Of a stretch of DNA of 18,416 nucleotides, positions 1 to 7,177 are shown piece by piece. Location: assembly GCA_040512755.1 (NCBI GenBank), contig JBEVEP010000330.1, forward strand, positions 1 to 18,416. The letters run 5' to 3'. Each line of letters opens with the position of its first letter. Positions within the stretch are counted from its first letter, which is position 1. The translations under genes were made by a program, and so were the position numbers. The DNA is from JBEVEP01 sp040512755. Its GTDB lineage: Bacteria; Pseudomonadota; Alphaproteobacteria; Rhizobiales; Rhizobiaceae. The notes under the pieces were generated by a model, which had not been told where the DNA came from, made no database searches, and saw only the letters and a program-made list of their open reading frames with translations.

Positions 1-1023
1 CGCATGGCGCTCGCGGTGCTCGAAATCCGCAGCTGGGCGGCAGATATGGTCGACCGCGACGATCCGCTGCTGATCGAGCAAATCCAGGCGCGCCTGTTGC
101 CGCGGCGCGGCATCTTCGCCAGCCCGGACGAGATCATCGTGACGCTGGGCGCTCAGAACGCGCTCTACATGCTGGCGACGCTGTTGATGAGCCAGGGCTC
201 CAAGGTCGCCATGGAAGATCCGGGATATCCCGATGCCCGCTCCATCTTCCGGCTTGCCGGCGCGGAGATATTCCCGACTCCGGTTGACGCGGAAGGCATC
301 GTCACCAGTTCAATTCCTTCCGATTCCGGCTTTGTCTTTGTGACGCCGAGCCATCATTGCCCGACGATGGTGCCCCTCAGCGCCGAGCGGCGGCAGGATC
401 TGCTCTCGCGCGCCAACCGCAACAATCAGATCATCATCGAGGACGGCTACGACAGCCAGATCCTCGACGAAGCGCCGCAGCAGGCGCTGAAGAGCCTGGA
501 TCGCTCCGGGCGTGTCGTCTATGTCGGCTCGATGTCGAAGACGCTGGCTCCGGGTCTGCGCCTTGGCTACATCGTCGCTTCGGCGGACCTGATCACGGAA
601 CTGCGCGCGCTGCGCCGCTTCATGCTCAGGCACCCGCCCGCGAATAACCAGCGTGCGGTAGCGCTGTTCCTTTCGCTCGGCCATCACGAGGCGCTGGTGC
701 GCCGGTTGTCCACTGCGTTCGAGGAACGCCGCAAGCGGCTGGTCCAGGCGATTTCTGCATTTCTGCCGGAGTGGCGGCCCACCGATTCGGCGGGGGGAAC
801 CTCGCTCTGGCTCGAAGGCCCGCGCGGAACCGACTCCCGTTCTCTCGCGGAAGCCGCCGCTGCCCGCAGCGTGATCATCGAGCCCGGCGACCGCTTCTTC
901 GATCGCACGGAAATGCCGACACGCTTCATGCGGCTCGGAATTTCTTCTATCGCCCTGCAGCATATAGAGCCCGGGATCCGCGAGCTGGCCACGGCGGCCG
1001 GACGCAGACCGGCGGCGGCCTGA
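1..1023 (+). CDS. MocR-family (GntR/aminotransferase fusion) transcriptional regulator, 5' truncated by the window edge
   Basis: The visible 339 residues are a fold-type I aminotransferase domain of the kind fused behind a GntR-type winged helix in MocR/PdxR/GabR regulators. The PLP-binding lysine is K179 (counted from the ATG at position 4) in the motif VGSMSKTLAPGLRLGY. The cofactor-ring aspartate lies in EDGYDSQ (146-152), and the PSHHCPT segment (115-121) replaces the common PSHQFPTG. MocR proteins are usually about 450-500 residues, and the frame is open to the first base. The DNA-binding domain is therefore almost certainly upstream and the ATG at 4 is probably internal. The protein should bind PLP as effector cofactor and act in the cytoplasm as a regulator. 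The adjacent same-strand methyltransferase gene is the obvious candidate target (inference). A plain class I aminotransferase is less likely but cannot be excluded without the N-terminus. Confidence 0.82.
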   Translation, partial: RMALAVLEIRSWAADMVDRDDPLLIEQIQARLLPRRGIFASPDEIIVTLGAQNALYMLATLLMSQGSKVAMEDPGYPDARSIFRLAGAEIFPTPVDAEGIVTSSIPSDSGFVFVTPSHHCPTMVPLSAERRQDLLSRANRNNQIIIEDGYDSQILDEAPQQALKSLDRSGRVVYVGSMSKTLAPGLRLGYIVASADLITELRALRRFMLRHPPANNQRAVALFLSLGHHEALVRRLSTAFEERRKRLVQAISAFLPEWRPTDSAGGTSLWLEGPRGTDSRSLAEAAAARSVIIEPGDRFFDRTEMPTRFMRLGISSIALQHIEPGIRELATAAGRRPAAA

Positions 1024-1087
1024 CAGCCCTCCAGATCCTGCCTGGAACAGGCCGGCACTGGCTTACTCGCTGGCACATTTGACCGCA

Positions 1088-1106
1088 ATCGGTGGCACAA
1101 ACCGAT
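1088..1106. promoter_or_regulatory. Inverted repeat ATCGGT-N7-ACCGAT upstream of the methyltransferase gene, possible operator
   Basis: Perfect 6-base arms lie in the 170-base gap between the MocR gene and the methyltransferase gene. The same gap holds three GGCAC pentamers starting at 1054, 1072 and 1094, and a TTGACC at 1079-1084 that could be a -35 element. MocR regulators are known to bind repeated sites near their targets, so this may be the operator. The assignment is speculative. Confidence 0.3.
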
Positions 1107-1193
1107 AAGTCCAACTCCGCTGCATAGTCGCCCAAAAGCGCGCGGCAGACGGAAGACTCGCGCGCCGTCTCGGGGCCAATGGGAGGTCATTCA

Positions 1194-2783
1194 ATGCCAG
1201 TCGCGCTGGAGCAGCAGGAGCAAACCACGGACAGCCGGTCCCGGCGCTCCGGCGGCCGGGAAGCCCGGCGTGCGATGCGCGCCGCGCCGCTTGCCGACGA
1301 CATTCGTCCCGTACGCGCCGGACTGGAAGGCGGAAGGTACCAGGCGCTCAGCCGGAGCGATCTTGAGCGCATCCATGAAGCCGTGCTCACTCTTCTGGAG
1401 ACAGTCGGTTTCGCCAACGCCATCCCAAGCTGCATCGAGGCCCTGACTCGGGTCGGTGCTCTCTATGGGGAGGATGGCCGCATCCGGTTCCCGCGCGAGC
1501 TGGTGCTTTCGACAATCAGGACCGCTGCCCGCCACTTCACCCTTTGCGGACAGGACCCAAGGCACGACATGATCGTGCAGGGCAAGCGCGTGCACTACGG
1601 CACCGCCGGTGCGGCCGTGCACGTGGTTGACGTCGAGAAGCGCGAATACCGCGAGTCCTTGCTGCAGGACATCTATGATGCCGCCCGCATCGTCGATGGG
1701 CTGGACAATATCCATTTCTTTCAACGCCCGATGGTGCCGCGCGATATCCCCGATCCGCTCGATATGGACTTCAACACGCTCTACGCCTGCGTGATGGGCA
1801 CGACGAAGCATATCGGCACCAGCTTCACCGTACGCGAGAACGTCGCGCCCGCACTGGAGATGCTCTACACGATCGCCGGCGGCGAGGAGAATTTCCGCGC
1901 CCGCCCCTTCGTCTCCAATTCGAACTGCTTTGTCGTGCCGCCGATGAAGTTCGCGGAGGATGCCTGCGGCGTGCTCGAAGCCTGCGTAGCCGGCGGCATC
2001 CCGATCCTGCTGCTTTCGGCTGGCCAGGCAGGCGCAACGGCGCCTGCGGCAATCGCCGGCGCAGTGGTGCAGGCTGTGGCCGAAGTGCTAGCCGGCCTCG
2101 TCTATGTCAACGCGCTGAAGCCCGGCCACCCGGCGATCTTCGGAACCTGGCCCTTCGTATCGGACCTACGCACCGGCGCCATGTCCGGCGGATCCGCGGA
2201 GCAAGCGCTGTTGACGTCGGCCTGTGCCCAGATGGCGCAATTCTACGACCTACCCGGCGGCTCGGCTGCCGGCATGGCGGATTCGAAGCTGCCGGACATC
2301 CAGTCGGGCTACGAAAAAGGCATCACCAATGTCATGGCCGGGCTTTCCGGGCTCAACTTGGTCTATGAGTCCGCCGGTATGCACGCCTCGCTGCTCGGCT
2401 TCTGCCTCGAAAGCCTGATCATCGACAATGACATGCTCGGCCAGTGCCTGCGCTGCGTGCGGGGCATCGAAGTCACGGACGAGGCTCTGTCGATCGATAC
2501 GATCGCCGAGGTCTGCATGAATGGTCCGGGACACTATCTCGGCAATGAGCAGACGCTCAAACTGATGCAGACCGAGTATTTCTACCCCGCGGTCGCCGAC
2601 CGCTACAGCCCCAAGGAATGGGGCGAGAAGGGCAAGCCCGATCTGCTGCAGAAGGCGATCGAGGAGAAGAAGAAAGTCCTCGCGACACGCTTTCCCCGCC
2701 ATGTGCCCCGCCACATCGACGACCAGCTGCGCGCTCGCTTCGGTAACCTGATCCATCTGCCGCGCAGCGCGATGGGCGGCTGA
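1194..2783 (+). CDS. Trimethylamine methyltransferase (MttB) superfamily protein, non-pyrrolysine type
   Basis: A 529-residue protein of the MttB superfamily (COG5598), recognised by its length and by the conserved C-terminal half, with segments such as GGSAAGMADSKLPDIQSGYE and GLNLVYESAGM. Archaeal MttB reads an in-frame amber codon as pyrrolysine; here the frame has none, so this is a non-Pyl homologue. Characterised bacterial members such as MtgB demethylate quaternary amines like glycine betaine and pass the methyl group to a corrinoid protein. The substrate here is unknown. The ATG at 1194 is chosen because GGAGG (1182-1186) sits 7 bases upstream; an in-frame ATG at 1179 precedes that site and would add five residues. 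The first ~40 residues are Arg-rich and look like a non-conserved extension. No corrinoid-protein, RamA or methyl-THF transferase gene is visible. The MocR gene upstream suggests amine-linked regulation. Confidence 0.85.
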   Translation: MPVALEQQEQTTDSRSRRSGGREARRAMRAAPLADDIRPVRAGLEGGRYQALSRSDLERIHEAVLTLLETVGFANAIPSCIEALTRVGALYGEDGRIRFPRELVLSTIRTAARHFTLCGQDPRHDMIVQGKRVHYGTAGAAVHVVDVEKREYRESLLQDIYDAARIVDGLDNIHFFQRPMVPRDIPDPLDMDFNTLYACVMGTTKHIGTSFTVRENVAPALEMLYTIAGGEENFRARPFVSNSNCFVVPPMKFAEDACGVLEACVAGGIPILLLSAGQAGATAPAAIAGAVVQAVAEVLAGLVYVNALKPGHPAIFGTWPFVSDLRTGAMSGGSAEQALLTSACAQMAQFYDLPGGSAAGMADSKLPDIQSGYEKGITNVMAGLSGLNLVYESAGMHASLLGFCLESLIIDNDMLGQCLRCVRGIEVTDEALSIDTIAEVCMNGPGHYLGNEQTLKLMQTEYFYPAVADRYSPKEWGEKGKPDLLQKAIEEKKKVLATRFPRHVPRHIDDQLRARFGNLIHLPRSAMGG

Positions 2784-2837
2784 GGCCGGGAAGACTTCGG
2801 CCGCGAACGATGCCGGCCCGGCAGACCGGCGTCTCGC

Positions 2838-4640
2838 TCAGTGATTATCCCTTGGCAGACCCCTTTCCTGGGCGACGCGCTGATATTTCACCGCCGGCTT
2901 CAGCACCATGCCCTCAGAGAGCTGGTCAACCATGCCGCGCTGGATTTCCTGCCATGGAGTCTGGTGAGCGGGATAGTGATAGCCGCCATTGCTCTGCAGG
3001 ACAGCGCGACGGCGCTGAAGCTCGTCATCGCCCACAAGAATATCGGCCGTTCCCTTCCTCAGATCGATGCGCACCCGGTCGCCCGATTTCAGCAGCGCCA
3101 GACCGCCGCCGACGGCTGCCTCCGGCGAGGCGTTGAGAATCGAGGGTGTGCCGGAAGTGCCGGATTGGCGTCCGTCGCCAACGCATGGCAGTGAATGGAT
3201 GCCGCGCTTGATGAGGTAGTTTGGCGGCTGCATGTTGACGACCTCCGCGCCGCCCGGATAGCCGACCGGTCCGGCCCCACGCATGAACAGCACCGTGAAC
3301 TCGTCGATGCCGAGCGCCGGATCGTCGATGCGGGCGTGATAATCCTCGGGTCCGTCGAAAACCATCGCCTTGCCCTCGAAGGCTTCCGGATCGTCGGGAT
3401 TGGAGAGATAGCGACCGCGGAACTCGGGTGAGATAACGCTGGTCTTCATGATCGCGCTGTCGAAGAGATTGCCCTTCAGATTGATGAAGCCGGCATTCTC
3501 CTTCAGCGGCTGCGACACGGGGCGGATCACCTCCGCGTTGAGGTTCTCGGCCTTCGCGCAATTGTCGCCCATCGACTTGCCGTTGACCGTCGGCGCGTTT
3601 GGATAAGGCAGCAGCCCGGCCTTCATAAGCTCCATCACCACGGCCGGAACGCCGCCTGCGTGATGGTAGTCCTCGCCCAGATATTCGCCGGCCGGCTGAA
3701 GGTTGACGAGAAGTGGAACATGATGGCCGATCACCTGCCAGTCGTCATTGTCGAGCGGCACGCCGAGATGCCGCGCAACCGCATTCAGATGGATCGGCGC
3801 GTTGGTCGAGCCGCCGATCGCCGAATTGACGACGATCGCGTTTTCGAAGGCGGCGCGCGTCATTATGTCGGATGGCTTCAGATCCTCGTAGACCATGGCG
3901 ACGATGCGCTTGCCTGTCTCGTAGGAGATCTGGCCGCGCTCGCGGTAAGGCGCCGGGATCGCGGCCGCGCCCGGCAATTGCATGCCGAGCGCCTCGGTGA
4001 GCGAGTTCATCGTCGTCGCCGTTCCCATCGTGTTGCAATAGCCGACCGACGGGGCGGACGAGGCGACGATCTGCATGAATTCCTCATAGTCGATCTCGCC
4101 TGCCGAAAGCCGCTGCCGCGACTCCCAGACAATGGTGCCGGAGCCGGTGCGCTTGCCGCGATGCCAGCCATTGAGCATCGGCCCGACGGAAAGCGCGATT
4201 GCGGGAATTTTGACCGTGGCGGCAGCCATCAGCATGGCCGGCGCGGTCTTGTCGCAACCGATCATCAGAACAACGCCGTCGAGCGGATAGCCGAAAAGGA
4301 CCTCGACCAGCGAGAGATAAGCGAGGTTCCGGTCGAGCGAGGCGGTCGGGCGCTTTCCGGTTTCCTGGATCGGATGGCAGGGAAATTCGAAGGGGATTCC
4401 GCCCGCGGCTTCGATGCCGGCGCGCACGCGTTTGGCCAGTTCCAGATGATGACGATTGCAGGGCGACAGATCGGAACCCGTTTGGGCGATGCCGATCAAC
4501 GGCTTGCCCGATTGCAGCTCCTCGCGGGTCAGCCCGTAATTGAGGTAGCGCTCAAGGTAGAGCGCGGTCATGCCAGGATTGTCCGGATTGTCGAACCATT
4601 CCTGCGAACGGAACTTCTTTCGAGTCTTCGCGTCGCTCAT
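2838..4640 (-). CDS. IlvD/Edd-family sugar-acid dehydratase, closest to D-xylonate dehydratase (XylD type)
   Basis: The 600-residue protein belongs to the IlvD/Edd dehydratases, which remove water from 2,3-dihydroxy acids using an Fe-S cluster. The cluster cysteines are C61 (SPCNR), C129 (GCDKT) and C202 (YCNTMGTA); K131 follows the second, where the family has its active-site lysine. From memory it aligns nearly end to end with Caulobacter XylD, including the start (FRS-x-x-WFDNPD), the middle (AIPAPYRERGQ) and the ending PRDNH. It is therefore more likely a sugar-acid dehydratase (xylonate, arabonate or similar) than the IlvD of branched-chain amino-acid synthesis. The start is supported by GGGAGG just upstream on the coding strand. 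It stands alone: no pentose dehydrogenase, lactonase or transporter is adjacent. It converges on the methyltransferase gene with 54 bases between stops. The exact substrate cannot be told from sequence alone. Confidence 0.88.
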   Translation of the reverse strand: MSDAKTRKKFRSQEWFDNPDNPGMTALYLERYLNYGLTREELQSGKPLIGIAQTGSDLSPCNRHHLELAKRVRAGIEAAGGIPFEFPCHPIQETGKRPTASLDRNLAYLSLVEVLFGYPLDGVVLMIGCDKTAPAMLMAAATVKIPAIALSVGPMLNGWHRGKRTGSGTIVWESRQRLSAGEIDYEEFMQIVASSAPSVGYCNTMGTATTMNSLTEALGMQLPGAAAIPAPYRERGQISYETGKRIVAMVYEDLKPSDIMTRAAFENAIVVNSAIGGSTNAPIHLNAVARHLGVPLDNDDWQVIGHHVPLLVNLQPAGEYLGEDYHHAGGVPAVVMELMKAGLLPYPNAPTVNGKSMGDNCAKAENLNAEVIRPVSQPLKENAGFINLKGNLFDSAIMKTSVISPEFRGRYLSNPDDPEAFEGKAMVFDGPEDYHARIDDPALGIDEFTVLFMRGAGPVGYPGGAEVVNMQPPNYLIKRGIHSLPCVGDGRQSGTSGTPSILNASPEAAVGGGLALLKSGDRVRIDLRKGTADILVGDDELQRRRAVLQSNGGYHYPAHQTPWQEIQRGMVDQLSEGMVLKPAVKYQRVAQERGLPRDNH

Positions 4641-4951
4641 CCTCGCCTCCCGAAAGTGCGATTACGCATCGATATGGCAACGGCGCGTTGGCGGCAAGGG
4701 CACGGTTTGGCCAGCTGGCTATGCCAGAGCTTCGATCTTGCGGATCGCAGGCCACCGAACTGACCGCTTGAGGGCGTAACGCAGGATGCATCCAGAGCCG
4801 CATTGATAGCGGCTCTACTCCGAGAATACCAAGAGTGAAGGGTGATTTCGCCTCTTCGGACCATCGGCACATCCGCACGGCGAGGCAAGCCTCGCAATTC
4901 CATGAAAGGTGGAGACCGATTTTCCACGGAGTTGCGTTGAAACAAAGAGCC
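4641..4951. other. Non-coding stretch of 311 bases with several short palindromes
   Basis: No convincing gene is seen on either strand; short open frames here have no recognisable motif or ribosome binding site. It should contain the promoter of the dehydratase gene and the 3' end of the SnoaL-like gene. Besides the palindrome pair at 4784-4816 there is GCGAGGC-AA-GCCTCGC at 4880-4895. None is followed by a T-run on either strand, so none reads as a clear intrinsic terminator. Confidence 0.6.
4784..4816. promoter_or_regulatory. Abutting palindromes upstream of the dehydratase gene, possible operator
   Basis: GGATGCATCC (4784-4793) is a perfect 10-base palindrome. It directly abuts a perfect hairpin with 8-base arms, AGAGCCGC / GCGGCTCT, and a 7-base loop (4794-4816). 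They lie about 145-175 bases upstream of the dehydratase start. No T-run follows in either direction, which favours a protein-binding site over a terminator. The function is not known. Confidence 0.35.
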
Positions 4952-5446
4952 TTAAGGCTGCAGGTCAACCGCGGCCCTGAAGCTGCCGTCCATGTAGAAT
5001 GGGACAGACGAATGCACGTGGGTGACCAGCCAACGGTTGTCGATCTTCCGCAGCCCCAATGTGACACGGCTCCACATTTCGAAGCTTCCAGAATACACCT
5101 CCCCGTCCGGGCTGCGGATGGGTTCCGCAGGCGTTGCGCCGAGGCGGCTGAGGAAGTGGCAGAAGGCGACGTCATCGCCCGCTGCGATCTCCACATCGCG
5201 CATGTCGTATTCGATCGGTCCTTTGAAGGTTGAAAGCCACTTCGCCACAGCGTCCTGGTCCCAGGCGTTTTCGCCGCTGAACTGAAGCGGTGGAGCCAGA
5301 ATGAACTGAACGTTTCTTTCGGCATAGTGGGCCATCATGCGGCCGGCGTCCTTGGCGCGATGCGCAGCCGCCCAATCATCCAGCAATGAACGGATCGCGG
5401 ACTCCTCCGCTCTGCCGGTAGTTTGTCGTTTGGTTTTCGTGTCCAT
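4952..5446 (-). CDS. SnoaL-like / NTF2-fold protein (ketosteroid isomerase-related family)
   Basis: A 164-residue cytoplasmic protein without signal peptide or membrane segment. The N-terminal helix pattern AIRSLLDDWAAAHRAKDAGRMMAHYA, quoted here only up to its first part (AIRSLLDDWAAAHRAKD, about residues 17-33), followed by an aromatic-rich beta region (FEMWSRVTLGLRK, WLVTHVHSSVPF), is typical of the COG4319/SnoaL_3 group of NTF2-like cone folds. These include small isomerases, hydrolases and many proteins of unknown substrate, so no reaction can be named. The start at 5446 is strongly favoured because GGAAGGAGG lies 7 bases upstream on the coding strand; the open frame continues 33 codons further but that part has no ribosome site. 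The gene diverges from the CoxG-like gene across a 220-base gap, so the two may share a regulatory region. Confidence 0.75.
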   Translation of the reverse strand: MDTKTKRQTTGRAEESAIRSLLDDWAAAHRAKDAGRMMAHYAERNVQFILAPPLQFSGENAWDQDAVAKWLSTFKGPIEYDMRDVEIAAGDDVAFCHFLSRLGATPAEPIRSPDGEVYSGSFEMWSRVTLGLRKIDNRWLVTHVHSSVPFYMDGSFRAAVDLQP

Positions 5447-5666
5447 CGAAATCCTCCTTCCAGACTGACCCACGGAAACGGGTCTTTTGTACCGAGGACG
5501 ATTTCGGAAGCGGCAGCCCGACACCGAGATGGCGATTCTTGTCATTTCGCCGCGCGACGAGGCGGCGGCTTGGTGCCCTGCCGGTCACACAGGACTTTTG
5601 TGCGATGGACAACGCCCGCCGCGTTCGTTTAACTCTCGCAAGTTAGCTCAGCCTGGGAGGGACGAT

Positions 5667-6116
5667 ATGGCCTTGGTCATCGAAGGCGAGGAACGCATTT
5701 CGGCGCCGGTGCAGAAAGTGTGGGAGTCACTCAACGATCCCGCGGTGCTCAAGGACTGCATCCCAGGGTGCCAAAGTCTCACCAAGAAATCGGACACCGA
5801 ACTGGAAGCGACGGTTGTGCTCAAGATCGGTCCGATCAAGGCGACCTTCGCCGGGGAGGTGGCACTGAAGAACCTGAAGCCCCCCCATTCCTACACCATT
5901 GCGGGAGAAGGCAGGGGTGGCATCGCCGGTTTCGCCAAGGGCGGCGCGGATGTCGAGCTCAGCGCGGACGGGAATGACGTGACGGTTCTCAAATATGCGG
6001 CCAAGGCTGATGTGGGCGGCAAGATCGCGCAGCTCGGCAGCAGGCTGATCAGCTCGACCTCGAAGAAGCTCGCCGGGGAGTTTTTCTCCAGCCTCAACAA
6101 AAGAGTGAGCGGCTAA
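5667..6116 (+). CDS. CoxG-like SRPBCC family protein (carbon monoxide dehydrogenase subunit G family)
   Basis: A 149-residue protein with the CoxG/START-like pattern: EGEERISAPVQKVWESLNDP at the start, CIPGCQSL near residue 36, an internal KIGPIKATFAGEV strand, and a GGKIAQLGSRLI helix near the C-terminus. CoxG proteins recruit or help mature aerobic carbon monoxide dehydrogenase and related molybdenum hydroxylases at the membrane, but many members are found apart from such enzymes. No coxM/S/L gene is in the window, so this is an orphan and its partner is unknown. The ATG at 5667 is preceded by GGGAGGG (5656-5662). The upstream open frame extension has no coding character. Confidence 0.8.
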   Translation: MALVIEGEERISAPVQKVWESLNDPAVLKDCIPGCQSLTKKSDTELEATVVLKIGPIKATFAGEVALKNLKPPHSYTIAGEGRGGIAGFAKGGADVELSADGNDVTVLKYAAKADVGGKIAQLGSRLISSTSKKLAGEFFSSLNKRVSG

Positions 6117-6150
6117 CACATCGAAGGGTTGTCGCCAGCGCCCCCGCGCG

Positions 6151-6212
6151 CCTCTTCTCCCCGGCAGGGGCGAAGGTGGGGGGAGTGGCCGAGCGGCGAG
6201 GCCGGATGAGGG
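6151..6212. repeat. RIME-like intergenic repeat fragment, degenerate
   Basis: Between the convergent coxG-like and paaG genes lies a GC-rich stretch with CTTCTCCCCGGCAGGGGCGAAGG, given in parts: CTTCTCCCC, GGCA, GGGGCGAAG, followed by GGTGGGGGGAGTGGCC and GGCCGGATGAGGG. These words resemble the common rhizobial intergenic mosaic repeats. It is distinct from the element at 16899-17053. The boundaries are approximate and the family assignment is from memory. Confidence 0.4.
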
Positions 6213-6239
6213 TATTGATATGCGATTCCCGTGTAGCGA

Positions 6240-6254
6240 CGGTAAAATTTACCG
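6240..6254. promoter_or_regulatory. Palindrome CGGTAAA-A-TTTACCG overlapping the paaG stop codon
   Basis: Perfect 7-base arms around one central base; the arms extend to 11 bases with one mismatch (6236-6258). The paaG stop (TAA on the minus strand) is inside it. The loop would be too tight for an ordinary intrinsic terminator and no T-run follows, so a protein site or chance are both possible. Confidence 0.3.
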
Positions 6255-7049
6255 CCGCTTCTTGCCGGTGAACACGGGCATGCGTTTCTCCAGAAAAGCC
6301 TTCACGCCTTCCTTGTAGTCGTCCGAAAAGCCCGCCTCGCGCTGTAGTTCCCGCTCGACATCGAGCTGCTTTTCCAGCGTGTTCGACGATGCCGCATGGA
6401 TCGCTTTCTTCGTCAGTGCGTAGGCATGTGTCGGCCCATTTGCAAAAGTCTCCGCCAATGCGAAGGCCTCGTCCATCAGCTTGTCGTCATCGATGGCGCG
6501 CCAGATCAGCCCCCAGGCGGCGGCTTCGTCTGCTGACAGCGGATGCGCGGTCAGCGCCAGCGCCTTGGCCCGGGCTTCGCCGAGATGTCGCGTGAGCCAC
6601 CATGTTCCGCCGGAATCCGGAATAAGGCCGATTTTCGAGAAAGCCTGGATGAATTTGGCCGAGCGCGCCGCAAGAACAATATCGCATGCCAGCGCGATGT
6701 TTGCGCCCGCTCCGGCCGCCACGCCGTTGACCGCGCATATCACCGGTTTTTGGAGATTGCGAAGCTGGAGGATGAGCGGATTGTAGAACGCCTCCAGCGC
6801 CCGGCCGAGGTCTGGATTCTCGCCGAGCATGGCCGGGTCGCGATCCGAGAGATCCTGCCCTGCGCAGAATCCGCGTCCCGCTCCGGTAAGGATGACGGCG
6901 CGGCACGTATCGTCTGCGTCGCACTCCGCGAGCGCTGCCCTTAGTGCGCGATGCTGCGCCTCATTAAAGGCGTTGAGCCTGTCCGGCCTGTTGAGGGTAA
7001 GGACGCTGTAACCGTCGCGGCGCTCGTGCAGGACGACATCTTCGGACAT
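6249..7049 (-). CDS. paaG: PaaG-type enoyl-CoA hydratase/isomerase (1,2-epoxyphenylacetyl-CoA isomerase-like)
   Basis: A 266-residue crotonase-fold enzyme. The oxyanion-hole segments are GRGFCAGQDLSDRD (59-72) and VNGVAAGAGANIALACDI (107-124). The catalytic aspartate is D145 in GLIPDSGGTWW, which corresponds to Asp136 of E. coli PaaG. The ending, KAFLEKRMPVFTGK, also matches PaaG closely. PaaG isomerises ring-1,2-epoxyphenylacetyl-CoA to the oxepin in phenylacetate degradation. No other paa gene is in the window, so a role in general enoyl-CoA metabolism is possible. The ATG at 7049 is chosen because the conserved family sequence begins just after it and a GAGG lies 6-9 bases upstream. An upstream in-frame ATG at 7097 lies inside the heptamer-repeat region and gives an unconserved extension. 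Confidence 0.85.
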   Translation of the reverse strand: MSEDVVLHERRDGYSVLTLNRPDRLNAFNEAQHRALRAALAECDADDTCRAVILTGAGRGFCAGQDLSDRDPAMLGENPDLGRALEAFYNPLILQLRNLQKPVICAVNGVAAGAGANIALACDIVLAARSAKFIQAFSKIGLIPDSGGTWWLTRHLGEARAKALALTAHPLSADEAAAWGLIWRAIDDDKLMDEAFALAETFANGPTHAYALTKKAIHAASSNTLEKQLDVERELQREAGFSDDYKEGVKAFLEKRMPVFTGKKRR

Positions 7050-7063
7050 GGGGCCTCGCAGCA

Positions 7064-7084
7064 ATGGTGAATGGTGAATGGTGA
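7064..7084. repeat. Heptamer tandem repeat (ATGGTGA)x3
   Basis: Three perfect copies of ATGGTGA sit 15 bases upstream of the paaG start, at one edge of an AT-rich spacer. A similar heptamer array in roughly opposite sense lies at the other edge (7161-7177). Confidence 0.75.
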
Positions 7085-7160
7085 AAATATAAACCACTCT
7101 GTCAGAAGATTAACCTTCAATATTTTTTAATTATAATACACATGACTCTATAACACATAC

Positions 7161-7177
7161 TCACTACTCACTACTCA
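7161..7177. repeat. Heptamer tandem repeat (TCACTAC)x2 plus TCA, overlapping the mrp stop
   Basis: Two perfect copies of TCACTAC plus a partial third. The mrp stop codon (TAG on the minus strand, 7171-7173) lies within it. Its reverse complement, built on GTAGTGA, resembles the ATGGTGA array at 7064-7084, so the two bracket a ~75-base AT-rich spacer as an imperfect inverted repeat. Confidence 0.65.

Noticed and set aside
2784..2837. Bidirectional terminator between the methyltransferase and dehydratase genes
   Set aside because: Short stems (GGCCG/CGGCC, GCCGG/CCGGC) exist but have long loops and no T-run on either side.
3660..4763. A 367-codon open frame antisense to the dehydratase gene
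   Set aside because: It is Arg-rich shadow translation; the dehydratase on the other strand has all cluster cysteines and a clear start.
5482..5612. Recurring GG-x-CTTTTGT words at about 5482 and 5595, and again near 18240
   Set aside because: The matches are only about 12-18 bases with several differences and no consistent position relative to genes; chance is sufficient.
5638..5660. tRNA-like words GTTAGCTCAG and CCTGGGAGG
   Set aside because: They resemble a tRNA D-arm, but no acceptor stem, anticodon arm or T-arm follows; the bases after them are the ribosome site and start of the CoxG-like gene.
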